NCBI GenBank assembly: GCA_938023885.1
Contig: CALJCU010000209.1
Span: forward strand, 1 to 13,963
From: an uncultured Prevotella sp.
Lineage (GTDB): Bacteria; Bacteroidota; Bacteroidia; Bacteroidales; Bacteroidaceae
Length of the DNA stretch: 13,963 nt
Reading direction: 5' to 3'
Each line of letters opens with the position of its first letter. The stretch's first letter is position 1. Made by a program: the position numbers and the translations under genes. Of the stretch, positions 7,037 through 13,963 are shown piece by piece. Under the pieces are notes generated by a model that was not told where the DNA came from, ran no database searches, and saw nothing but the letters and a program-made list of their open reading frames with translations.

Positions 7037-9661
7037 ATGCACTACAACAAAAAGAAAGTAGCAGCTGCCATCATCACCTTGGCGTGCAGCCTTGGCCTAG
7101 AGGCACAGGAACGTATCATAAATCCCGACATCACTTATGCCGGCACACCGCGCAGCGTCGTCATCGGCGGCTTCTCCGTATCCGGTATGGAGGGCTACGA
7201 GGACTACATGCTCACAGGAATCTCAGGACTGTCCGTAGGCCAGCAGATCACGGTGCCGGGGACAGAGATCACGGAGGCCGTAAAGAGATATTGGAAGCAC
7301 GGACTCTTCTCCGACGTGCAGATCTCTGCCGATTCTATCGTGGGTGACAAGATCTATCTGCATATCGCCCTCAAACCACGACCAAGGGTGTCGACCATCA
7401 ACTACTACGGTCTGAAGAAGTCGGAGCGCGAGGACATGGAGAAGAAGCTCGGCATCCTCAAAGGCGGACAAATCACGCCCAACATGATCGACCGTGCCAA
7501 AATCCTTGCCAAGAAATATTTCGATGACAAAGGCTACAAGAACGCTGACATCGAAATCAACCAGAAAGACGACCTGTCGCATAAGAACCAGGTCATTCTC
7601 GACATCGTCATCGATAAGAAGCAGAAGATGAAAGTGCGCAACATCTTCATCGAGGGCAACAATCAACTGAAGTCGTCGCGTATCAAAGGCGGACTGTTCA
7701 AGAAAGGCGCCTTTGCCAAGACTCATGAGGCCGGCAAGCTCTCTTCGTTCCTCAAATCGAAGAAGTTCACACCTGAGCGATGGAAAGAGGACAAGGGGAA
7801 GCTCCTCGAAAAATACAATGAGCTCGGCTACCGCGATGCCGCCATCCTCGCCGACAGTGTGTGGAACAACGACCCTAAGCATGTCAATATATGGATCAAG
7901 GTCTCTGAAGGACAGAAATATTATATCCGTAACATCCACTGGGTTGGCAACACCGTCTATAACTCCGACTACCTGCAGCGTGTGCTCGGCATGGAGCCGG
8001 GTGACGTCTACAACCAGAAGTTGCTCAACAAACGTCTTAAGGAGGACGACGATGCTGTCGGCAACCTCTATTATAACCACGGTTACGTGTTCTCAAGCAT
8101 TGACCCCGTAGAGGAGAACATCAAGGGCGACTCCATCGACCTGGAGATGCGTGTGATGGAAGGTCCACAGGCTCATCTGTCTCACGTCCGCATCTACGGT
8201 AACAACCGTTTGTATGAGAATGTCGTGCGCCGTGAACTCCGTACCAAGCCAGGTGACCTTTTCTCCAAGGAGGCTATCATGCGTTCCTACCGTGAGATCG
8301 CCAGCATGGGACATTTCGACCCGGAGAAGATCAACCCGGACGTGAAACCTGACTATGAGTCGGGTACGGTAGACCTGAACTGGATGCTCGAACAGAAATC
8401 TAATGACCAAATCGAGTTCTCACTCGGTTGGGGGCAAACGGGTGTCATCGGACGTGTCGGACTGACGCTGAACAACTTCTCCATGGCGAACCTGTTCCGC
8501 AAGAACAAGGAGCACCGTGGCATCATGCCTATCGGTGACGGTGAGAAGCTGTCCATCAGCGCGCAGACCAACGGCACTTATTATCAAAGCTACAACGCAT
8601 CCTACTCTACCAACTGGTTCGGCGGAAAGCGTCCTAACCAGTTCTCCATCGGTGTCTACTACTCGAAGCAGACGGACATCAACAGCAACTATTGGAATCA
8701 GTCGGCATACAACAACTATTATTATAATATGTATGGCTATAATTCCTACGGCTACAACTATTCCAACTACGAGAACTATTACGATCCGAACAAATACATC
8801 CAGATGTTCGGTGCGTCTTTAGGCTGGGGCAAGCGTCTGCGCTGGCCCGACGACTACTTCTCGCTCTCTGTGCAAGTGGCTTACACCCGCTATATGTTGA
8901 AGAACTGGCGCTATTTCTATCTTATGAACAATGGTAACGCCAACAACCTCAACTTCAGCATTGCGCTGAGCCGTGCGTCAACCGATAACCAGCTCTTCCC
9001 GCGTACGGGTTCAGAGTTCTCTGCCAGTGTGACCCTCACCCCGCCATGGTCTCTGTGGGACGGCAAGGACTACAAGAACCTCGCCAACAACTCCTACTCG
9101 CCGACTTATGTCAACGAGCAGAAGGAGAAATACAAGTGGATCGAATATCACAAATGGTCATTCAAGTCGAAGACCTACACCGCCCTGACTCCGGGCCAAA
9201 AATGCTTTGTCCTCATGACACGAGCAGATATCGGACTGCTCGGAAGCTACAATAAGTACAAGGAGTCACCGTTCGAGACCTACTACATGGGCGGTGACGG
9301 CATGAGTGGCTACTCATCCTATGCCGGTGAGGAGACCATCGGGCTCCGCGGTTACGAGAACGGATCTATCGCTTACAACGGCTATGCGTACGATCGCTTC
9401 ACGCTCGAGCTCCGCTACCCGTTCCTCCTCGGCAACACGACGATCTATGGTCTGACATTCCTCGAGGGCGGTAACGCCTGGAGCAAGATCCGGCAGTTCA
9501 ACCCCTTCGACATGAAACGATCGGCCGGTGTCGGTGTACGCATCTATCTGCCTATGGTCGGACTCATGGGTATCGACTGGGGGTACGGATTCGACAAGGA
9601 CAATGTCAACGGCACGAAAGGCGGCTCTAACTTCCACTTCGTCCTCGGACAGGAGTTCTAA
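7037..9661 (+). CDS. bamA: Outer-membrane protein assembly factor BamA (Omp85)
   Basis: Outer-membrane insertase that folds and inserts beta-barrel proteins. 874 residues: signal peptide of about 23 residues (ACSLGLEAQ end), five POTRA repeats starting near residues 35, 118, 199, 295 and 379, and a barrel from about 456 to the end. The Omp85 loop-6 motif is LRGY at 770-773, and the chain ends in Phe (VLGQEF), the usual barrel insertion signal. It is longer than the roughly 810 residues of E. coli BamA. Part of the excess is an Asn/Tyr-rich stretch, residues 549-587, in the barrel, most likely an exposed loop. Three periplasmic chaperone genes follow, a conserved functional pairing. Confidence 0.96.
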   Translation: MHYNKKKVAAAIITLACSLGLEAQERIINPDITYAGTPRSVVIGGFSVSGMEGYEDYMLTGISGLSVGQQITVPGTEITEAVKRYWKHGLFSDVQISADSIVGDKIYLHIALKPRPRVSTINYYGLKKSEREDMEKKLGILKGGQITPNMIDRAKILAKKYFDDKGYKNADIEINQKDDLSHKNQVILDIVIDKKQKMKVRNIFIEGNNQLKSSRIKGGLFKKGAFAKTHEAGKLSSFLKSKKFTPERWKEDKGKLLEKYNELGYRDAAILADSVWNNDPKHVNIWIKVSEGQKYYIRNIHWVGNTVYNSDYLQRVLGMEPGDVYNQKLLNKRLKEDDDAVGNLYYNHGYVFSSIDPVEENIKGDSIDLEMRVMEGPQAHLSHVRIYGNNRLYENVVRRELRTKPGDLFSKEAIMRSYREIASMGHFDPEKINPDVKPDYESGTVDLNWMLEQKSNDQIEFSLGWGQTGVIGRVGLTLNNFSMANLFRKNKEHRGIMPIGDGEKLSISAQTNGTYYQSYNASYSTNWFGGKRPNQFSIGVYYSKQTDINSNYWNQSAYNNYYYNMYGYNSYGYNYSNYENYYDPNKYIQMFGASLGWGKRLRWPDDYFSLSVQVAYTRYMLKNWRYFYLMNNGNANNLNFSIALSRASTDNQLFPRTGSEFSASVTLTPPWSLWDGKDYKNLANNSYSPTYVNEQKEKYKWIEYHKWSFKSKTYTALTPGQKCFVLMTRADIGLLGSYNKYKESPFETYYMGGDGMSGYSSYAGEETIGLRGYENGSIAYNGYAYDRFTLELRYPFLLGNTTIYGLTFLEGGNAWSKIRQFNPFDMKRSAGVGVRIYLPMVGLMGIDWGYGFDKDNVNGTKGGSNFHFVLGQEF

Positions 9662-9785
9662 CGGTTCGGCTGCAACAATTACCGACAATAAAATACTCTT
9701 CTGAACAAAGAGAGTAAGAAAAATATACAACAAGAATATGTAACAAAAAGCAACGTTATTCGTCTACAAATAAAACTAAAGAAAG

Positions 9786-10334
9786 ATGAAAAGGACACAT
9801 TTGATTAAGACATATATCATTAGATGTATGGTGCTGATAGCGTTGATGACTGCCATGCCCTTTGTGGGGCATGCGCAGAAGTTCGCACTCGTCGACATGG
9901 AATATGTACTGAAGAATATCCCCGCATACGAGCGGGCCAACGAACAACTCAACCAGGCCTCGAAGAAATGGCAGGCTGAGGTAGAAGCACTCAACACCGA
10001 GGCTTCGACAATGTACAAGAACTATCAAAACGAACTCGTCTTCCTCTCTAAAGAGCAGAAGCAGGCCAGGCAGGAAGCCATTATGAAGAAAGAGAAGGAA
10101 GCTGCCGGCCTCAAGCAGAAATACTTCGCTCCCGAGGGTGAACTCTTCAAAAAGCGGGAGAGTCTCATGCAGCCCATCCAGGAAGAGGTCTACAATGCCG
10201 TGAAGGAGATTGCAGACCTCCACGGATACAGTCTCGTCCTCGACCGTGCTTCCGACACCGCCATCATCTTCGGATCACCGCGTATCGACATCTCCGACGA
10301 AGTGCTGAAAAAACTCGGCTATTCCGCAAAATAG
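9786..10334 (+). CDS. OmpH/Skp-family periplasmic chaperone, copy 1
   Basis: 182 residues. A long signal peptide (to GHA, residue 30) precedes QKFALVDMEYVLKNIPAYERA, the typical OmpH start, then a charged Lys/Glu/Gln coiled-coil arm (about 50-130) and the returning core PIQEEVYNAVKEIADLHGYSLVLD. Skp trimers hold unfolded outer-membrane proteins in the periplasm for BamA. The C-terminal core keeps AIIFGSPRIDISDEVLKKLG, a common Bacteroidales ending. An internal Met at residue 15 could also serve as start. It lies 124 nt after bamA; this AT-rich spacer has no TAnnTTTG match that I can find and only a weak hairpin, so transcription probably continues from bamA. Confidence 0.92.
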   Translation: MKRTHLIKTYIIRCMVLIALMTAMPFVGHAQKFALVDMEYVLKNIPAYERANEQLNQASKKWQAEVEALNTEASTMYKNYQNELVFLSKEQKQARQEAIMKKEKEAAGLKQKYFAPEGELFKKRESLMQPIQEEVYNAVKEIADLHGYSLVLDRASDTAIIFGSPRIDISDEVLKKLGYSAK

Positions 10335-10446
10335 CGCTGCGTCCCTAAACGGGGATGAGCCGTATCCACGTAGAGGCGGGCCGGGCTCCCCGCCCCAAGA
10401 CGCTAAGACAAAGCAAAAAATATAACAACAAAAATAACAAAACAAG
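10335..10446. repeat. GC-rich inverted-repeat element between ompH copies 1 and 2
   Basis: The first two thirds of this spacer are strikingly GC-rich and then switch to A-rich leader sequence. The clearest stem is GGCGGG (10375-10380) with CCCGCC (10389-10394), loop of 8. A smaller TCCC/GGGA stem is at 10342-10355, and GCGTC (10339-10343) can pair with GACGC (10399-10403) to enclose both. GAGCC (10357-10361) with GGCTC (10384-10388) is a competing pair. There is no U tract, so a simple terminator is unlikely. It could be an mRNA processing or stability element, or a dispersed intergenic repeat. Confidence 0.5.
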
Positions 10447-10941
10447 ATGAAAAAGCTTTTATTAATGATTATGCTGATGGCTCCTCTGGCCACCTTCGCA
10501 CAGAAATTCGGCAAGGTTAACACACAGACCATCATGCAGGCTCTACCAGAGATTGCCAAGATCAACGGTGAGCTCCAGGCCCAGCAGAAGACTTATGAGA
10601 ACGACCTGAAGAACATGCAGAACGAGCTCCAGCGTCAGAACGATGCTTACGAGAAGGGTAAGAGCACCATGAACGCTACAGCCCAGAAGCAGAAAGAGCA
10701 GGAGCTCCAGACACTCTATCAGAAGATCCAACAGACCTATCAGGACAACTCTCAGGCTCTGCAGAAGAAGCAGCAGGATCTCATGCAGCCTGTCGTGACA
10801 AAGGTTCGCAATGCCATCGACGCTGTCGGCAAGGCTGGTGGCTACACGTTCATCTTTGAGGATGGCGTGGCTGTCTATACCGGTACCAACGTTGAGGATG
10901 TGACCTCTAAGGTGCAGGCTGAGATCGCAAAGATAAAATAA
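10447..10941 (+). CDS. OmpH/Skp-family periplasmic chaperone, copy 2
   Basis: 164 residues, the shortest and most regular of the three copies. The signal peptide is short (ends ATFAQ, about residue 19), then KFGKVNTQTIMQALPEIAKIN, a Gln/Lys-rich coiled-coil arm (about 35-115) and the core VTKVRNAIDAVGKAGGYTFIFED. A holdase for barrel proteins on their way to BamA is inferred from the family. Codons are strongly uniform (CAG, AAG, GAG, CTC), which hints at high expression. It is flanked on both sides by GC-rich hairpins in the spacers. I see no TAnnTTTG promoter element in front. Confidence 0.93.
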   Translation: MKKLLLMIMLMAPLATFAQKFGKVNTQTIMQALPEIAKINGELQAQQKTYENDLKNMQNELQRQNDAYEKGKSTMNATAQKQKEQELQTLYQKIQQTYQDNSQALQKKQQDLMQPVVTKVRNAIDAVGKAGGYTFIFEDGVAVYTGTNVEDVTSKVQAEIAKIK

Positions 10942-10952
10942 TAATATAAAGC

Positions 10953-10974
10953 GGCCCCCCGGTAGGGAGGGGCC
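10953..10974 (+). promoter_or_regulatory. Intercistronic GC hairpin between ompH copies 2 and 3
   Basis: GGCCCC (10953-10958) pairs perfectly with GGGGCC (10969-10974); one mismatch further in, C10960 pairs with G10967, leaving a 6-nt loop. It begins 11 nt after the ompH2 stop and ends 14 nt before the ompH3 ATG. The sequence after it is ATAATC, not a U tract, so it is more likely an RNA stability or translation-tuning stem than a full terminator. Confidence 0.6.
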
Positions 10975-10988
10975 ATAATCTAATCATT

Positions 10989-11540
10989 ATGAAGAAAGTC
11001 TTTCTCCTTACTTTTCTCTTCCTGGCTGCGCTCACTGTCTCAGCACAGAAAGTGACAGCTACATCAGCGCCCGTCTCACAAGTCATAAAGCAACCTCAGC
11101 TGCGCTTCGGTTACGTCAGCTGTGACAGCGTCCTTCATGCATTGCCGGATTACGGTGTCGCCATGAAGAGCCTTAAAGACCTGCGTGCCAAATACGATGC
11201 CGAGATGAAACGCGTGGAGGATGAGTTCAACAGCAAGTACGAGCTCTTCCTCGAAGGACAGAAAGACTTTGCCCCGTCCATCCGGCAGAAGAGACAGGCT
11301 GAACTTCAGGAACTCATGGGGAAGAATATCGCCTTCAAGAAAGAGGCAGAGGACCTCCTCAGCAAAGCAAGTAAAGATGCTGTCACCCCACTGAAAAAGA
11401 CCATCCAGGCAACCATCACACGCATAGGCCAGCAAAAAGGCCTTGCCTTTGTAGTCAACACTGATGTAGGAAGCATGCCCTACCTCAACACGACAATGGG
11501 TGTGGATATTACAGAGGAGGTGATAAAAGCCTCCAGATAA
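10989..11540 (+). CDS. OmpH/Skp-family periplasmic chaperone, copy 3 (divergent)
   Basis: 183 residues. Signal peptide ends VSAQ (residues 16-19), followed by an extra linker of about 18 residues (KVTATSAPVSQVIKQPQL) that the other two copies lack. Then comes the OmpH-type start FGYVSCDSVLHALPDYGVA, a charged coiled-coil arm and the core TITRIGQQKGLAFVVNTD with ending GVDITEEVIKAS. The core is recognisable but more distant from copies 1 and 2 than these are from each other by eye, and it has a single Cys in the first strand. It may serve different clients or form mixed trimers (inference). Stop and the next ATG (murI) are 2 nt apart. Confidence 0.88.
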   Translation: MKKVFLLTFLFLAALTVSAQKVTATSAPVSQVIKQPQLRFGYVSCDSVLHALPDYGVAMKSLKDLRAKYDAEMKRVEDEFNSKYELFLEGQKDFAPSIRQKRQAELQELMGKNIAFKKEAEDLLSKASKDAVTPLKKTIQATITRIGQQKGLAFVVNTDVGSMPYLNTTMGVDITEEVIKASR

Positions 11541-11542
11541 TT

Positions 11543-12397
11543 ATGGAACAGGTCAACGGAAAAAACAAATATCCACAAGAGCCGGGACCTGTCGGTGTCT
11601 TCGACTCTGGCTACGGCGGTCTGACGATCCTTCACGGATTCAGACAACAGTTGCCGCAATACAGCTATATCTATCTCGGCGACAATGCGCGGGCTCCTTA
11701 TGGTCCGCGTTCTTTCGATGTCGTCTATGAGTTCACACGCCAGGCTGTAGACCGTCTCTTCTCCATGGGCTGTCAGCTCGTCATCATCGGATGTAACACG
11801 GCCTCAGCCAAAGCTCTGCGTTCCATCCAGCAGAACGACCTGCCCCAATGGGATCCTAAACGGCGCGTGCTCGGCGTTATCCGCCCCACAGCTGAGATTA
11901 TCGGGAACATCACGCGCAACAACCATGTCGGACTCCTCGCCACAGAAGGAACCGTCAAGAGTCAGAGCTACGACATGGAGATACATAAGTTGTGGCCGGA
12001 CATTAAGGTGACGGGACAGGCCTGCCCGTTTTGGGTTGCACTCGTCGAATACAATGAGGCTGACTCACCCGGTGCCGACTATTTCGTCAAGAAATGCATC
12101 AGCCAACTGCTGCAGAAAGACCCGGACATCGACACCATCATCCTCGGTTGTACCCATTTCCCGCTCCTCATGCCGAAGATCCTTAAATACACCCCCCCAG
12201 GGATCACCATCGTACCACAAGGAGAGTATGTGGCCTTCAGTCTCAGGGATTATCTGAAACGTCACACGGATATAGACAAGAGACTGACCAAAGACGGACA
12301 GGTCACATACTATACGACAGAGAACACTGACAAATTCAAGAAATCAGCAGCTATCTTCCTCCACGAGGAGGTAGAGGCACATCATATTGAACTGTAA
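11543..12397 (+). CDS. murI: Glutamate racemase
   Basis: Cytoplasmic cofactor-independent racemase making D-glutamate for the peptidoglycan stem peptide. 284 residues. The two-cysteine active site is complete: FDSGYGG (D21), GDNARAPYG, GCNTAS with C84, and GCTHFPLL with C203 and H205. Length is normal. The ATG is 2 nt after ompH3, implying translational coupling, and rbfA follows after 5 nt. Its position in the uppS-bamA-ompH cluster ties peptidoglycan precursor supply to envelope growth. Confidence 0.97.
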   Translation: MEQVNGKNKYPQEPGPVGVFDSGYGGLTILHGFRQQLPQYSYIYLGDNARAPYGPRSFDVVYEFTRQAVDRLFSMGCQLVIIGCNTASAKALRSIQQNDLPQWDPKRRVLGVIRPTAEIIGNITRNNHVGLLATEGTVKSQSYDMEIHKLWPDIKVTGQACPFWVALVEYNEADSPGADYFVKKCISQLLQKDPDIDTIILGCTHFPLLMPKILKYTPPGITIVPQGEYVAFSLRDYLKRHTDIDKRLTKDGQVTYYTTENTDKFKKSAAIFLHEEVEAHHIEL

Positions 12398-12402
12398 TAA
12401 CC

Positions 12403-12741
12403 ATGCAAGAGACAAGACAAAACAAGATAGCACGCCTGCTCCAGAAAGAGCTGGCAGAGATTTTCCAGAGTCAGACCCGTCAGACCCACGGCATCCTCGT
12501 GAGTGTCACACGAGTACGCATCAGTCCTGACCTGAGCATCTGCACGGCTTATCTCAGCATCTTCCCGCCGGAGAAAGCCGAAGAGATCATCGAGAACATC
12601 CGTAAGAACGAAAAGACCATCCGTTTCGACCTTGGCAAGCGCGTACGCAACCAGCTCCGTATCATCCCCGAACTGCGTTTCTTCCAGGACGACAGTCTCG
12701 ACTACATGGAGCATATCGACAGCCTGCTGAAAAAACAATAA
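12403..12741 (+). CDS. rbfA: 30S ribosome-binding factor A
   Basis: 112-residue single KH-like domain protein needed for late 30S subunit maturation and cold adaptation; acts on free 30S particles near helix 1 of 16S rRNA. Family features visible: TRQNKIARLLQKELAEIFQ at the N-terminus, VSVTRVRISPDLSICTAYLSIF in the middle, and the ending LRIIPELRFFQDDSLDYMEHIDSLL. Length fits. It sits 5 nt after murI and 15 nt before the permease gene in the same frame, so it is in the operon although its job is unrelated to the envelope. Confidence 0.95.
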   Translation: MQETRQNKIARLLQKELAEIFQSQTRQTHGILVSVTRVRISPDLSICTAYLSIFPPEKAEEIIENIRKNEKTIRFDLGKRVRNQLRIIPELRFFQDDSLDYMEHIDSLLKKQ

Positions 12742-12756
12742 GGTATAACAAGCAAG

Positions 12757-13963
12757 GTGAACTTTCCGTTTTTCATTGCGCGACGGTATCTCTTCTCGAA
12801 GAAGAAAACGCACGCCATCAATGTCATCTCTGTCATCTCCGTCATCGGCGTGGCCGTTGCCACGATGGCGCTTGTCATCGTGCTGTCTGTCTTCAACGGC
12901 TTCCACGACCTTGTAGCAACATTCTTCACCAATTTTGACCCACAGCTAAAAGTGGTACCTGTAAAGGGAAAATCGGTAGCCGCCGACGACCCGGTACTGA
13001 CAAAGATTAAGAAAATGCCGCAGGTAGAGGTCGCCACAGAGACCTATGAGGACATGGCACTCGCCATCTACAAAGGACGGCAGGCCATGGTGACGATCAA
13101 AGGCGTGGATGACAACTTCGCCGACCTGACACATATCACGGACATCCTCTATGGTGACGGGCGGTTCAAGCTGCACACCGCCAACCTTGATTTCGGTACG
13201 CCGGGCATCCGACTCGCCAACGATCTCGGACTGGGTGCACAGTGGGACAACTACCTCCGTATCTACGCACCGCAACGACAAGGACAGCTCGACATGAGTA
13301 ATGTGGAGAGCGGCTTCGTCGTCGACTCACTACTCTCCAGTGGTGTCGTGTTCACCGTCAACAACAGCAAATACGACAAGAGTTATATCCTCACCTCCAT
13401 CGGTTTCGCACGGCGGCTTTTCAATGCACAAGGCGAGGTCACAGCACTTGAACTCAGACTAAAGCCAGGCTCTGACTTTGATGCTGCAAAGAGCGCCATG
13501 CAGGATATTGCAGGGAAGAAATACAAGGTTGAGGATCGGTACGAGCAGCAGGCAGACACGTTCAAGATCATGGAGATAGAGAAACTCATGGCTTATATCT
13601 TCCTGACTTTCATCCTCATCGTAGCATGCTTCAACATCATCGGATCGTTGTCGATGCTTATCATCGACAAGAAAGACGATGTCGTTACGCTGCGCAACCT
13701 CGGAGCCAACGAGAAACAGATAACGCGCATCTTCCTCTTCGAAGGCCGCATGATCTCTGTCATCGGGGCTCTTGTAGGCATAGGTCTCGGTCTTCTGCTC
13801 TGCCTGCTCCAGCAGCAGTTCGGGCTCGTGAGCATGGGAGGCGGCAATGGTACCTTCGTGGTATCCGCCTATCCCGTGAGTGTCCACTATACGGATGTGT
13901 TCATCATCTTCCTCACCGTCATCGCCGCCGGCTGGCTTGCCGTGTACTACCCTGTACGAGCAT
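12757..13963 (+). CDS. LolC/LolE-type ABC transporter permease, 3' end cut by window edge
   Basis: Inner-membrane permease of the FtsX/MacB superfamily, probably the LolC/E-type subunit that releases lipoproteins from the inner membrane. 402 codons are present. N-terminal FIARRYLFSKKK leads into TM1 (about 23-47, ending in LSVFNGF as in LolC/E), a large periplasmic MacB-like domain (about 50-275), TM2 (277-303), the cytoplasmic LRNLGANEKQI segment, TM3 (331-355) and TM4 (from 379). Only the last residues are missing. Start is GTG at 12757: the rbfA stop is in the same frame 15 nt upstream, no ATG lies between, and the first internal ATG falls inside TM1. LolC and LolE cannot be told apart here. 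A bacterial-exporter paralogue is possible but the TM1 motif favours Lol. Confidence 0.88.
   Translation, partial: MNFPFFIARRYLFSKKKTHAINVISVISVIGVAVATMALVIVLSVFNGFHDLVATFFTNFDPQLKVVPVKGKSVAADDPVLTKIKKMPQVEVATETYEDMALAIYKGRQAMVTIKGVDDNFADLTHITDILYGDGRFKLHTANLDFGTPGIRLANDLGLGAQWDNYLRIYAPQRQGQLDMSNVESGFVVDSLLSSGVVFTVNNSKYDKSYILTSIGFARRLFNAQGEVTALELRLKPGSDFDAAKSAMQDIAGKKYKVEDRYEQQADTFKIMEIEKLMAYIFLTFILIVACFNIIGSLSMLIIDKKDDVVTLRNLGANEKQITRIFLFEGRMISVIGALVGIGLGLLLCLLQQQFGLVSMGGGNGTFVVSAYPVSVHYTDVFIIFLTVIAAGWLAVYYPVRA

Noticed and set aside
7223..8080. 285-codon open frame on the minus strand within bamA
   Set aside because: Antisense to the POTRA-coding region. The hydrophobic Val/Leu/Asp-rich translation is typical of the complement of Lys/Glu/Asp-rich GC-biased codons, and there is no promoter or leader.
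9694..9716. TACTCT/AGAGTA inverted repeat after bamA as a terminator
   Set aside because: Weak 6-bp stem, 11-nt loop and no following U tract; not enough to claim termination between bamA and ompH.
1..13963. Mobile element, defence system or CRISPR array
   Set aside because: I found no transposase, integrase, phage, nuclease or toxin-like gene, no regular spacer-repeat array and no tRNA; all genes fit core cell functions.

Overview
The window looks like a chromosomal stretch from a Bacteroidales bacterium, most likely Prevotellaceae. The evidence is: class III ribonucleotide reductase genes of the Prevotella type; two Bacteroidales 'domain of unknown function' envelope proteins (DUF6242-like and DUF6089-like); the order uppS-bamA-ompH-ompH-ompH-murI; A-rich leaders without Shine-Dalgarno sequences; and promoter-like TAnnTTTG (-7) elements. 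Coding DNA is fairly GC-rich and gene-free DNA is AT-rich. I see no insertion sequence, phage gene, CRISPR array, tRNA or rRNA.

Left part (1-4098): the 5' two thirds of a peptidase T gene (pepT) runs leftward off the edge. It diverges from nrdD-nrdG, which encode the anaerobic ribonucleotide reductase and its radical-SAM activase, separated by one base. The roughly 450-bp divergent spacer holds a credible nrdD promoter, a tandem imperfect 22-bp repeat, and overlapping inverted repeats.

Middle (4099-4423): the 325-bp gene-free stretch after nrdG is the most interesting part of the window. A promoter-like pair is followed, at the expected start point, by three strong hairpins. Two have GUGA (GNRA) tetraloops, and G-U pairs and loop sequences point to + strand transcription. 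This looks like an undescribed small RNA or a structured 5' leader. Next come three ACCGCACA repeats at 11-12 bp spacing and a second -7-like element just before a lipoprotein gene.

Right part (4424-13963): a same-strand envelope-biogenesis cluster, probably one long transcription unit or a few overlapping ones. It holds a DUF6242-type surface lipoprotein (its last codons look frameshifted), a DUF6089-type outer-membrane beta-barrel, uppS (undecaprenyl diphosphate synthase), bamA (outer-membrane protein insertase), three tandem Skp/OmpH chaperones, murI (glutamate racemase), rbfA (30S maturation factor) and the start of a LolC/E-type lipoprotein-release permease that runs off the right edge. 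Together these supply the lipid carrier and D-glutamate for peptidoglycan, and the insertase, chaperones and lipoprotein exporter for the outer membrane. GC-rich hairpins sit in both spacers between the three ompH genes.

Most genes are ordinary core genes. The unusual signals are in the spacers.
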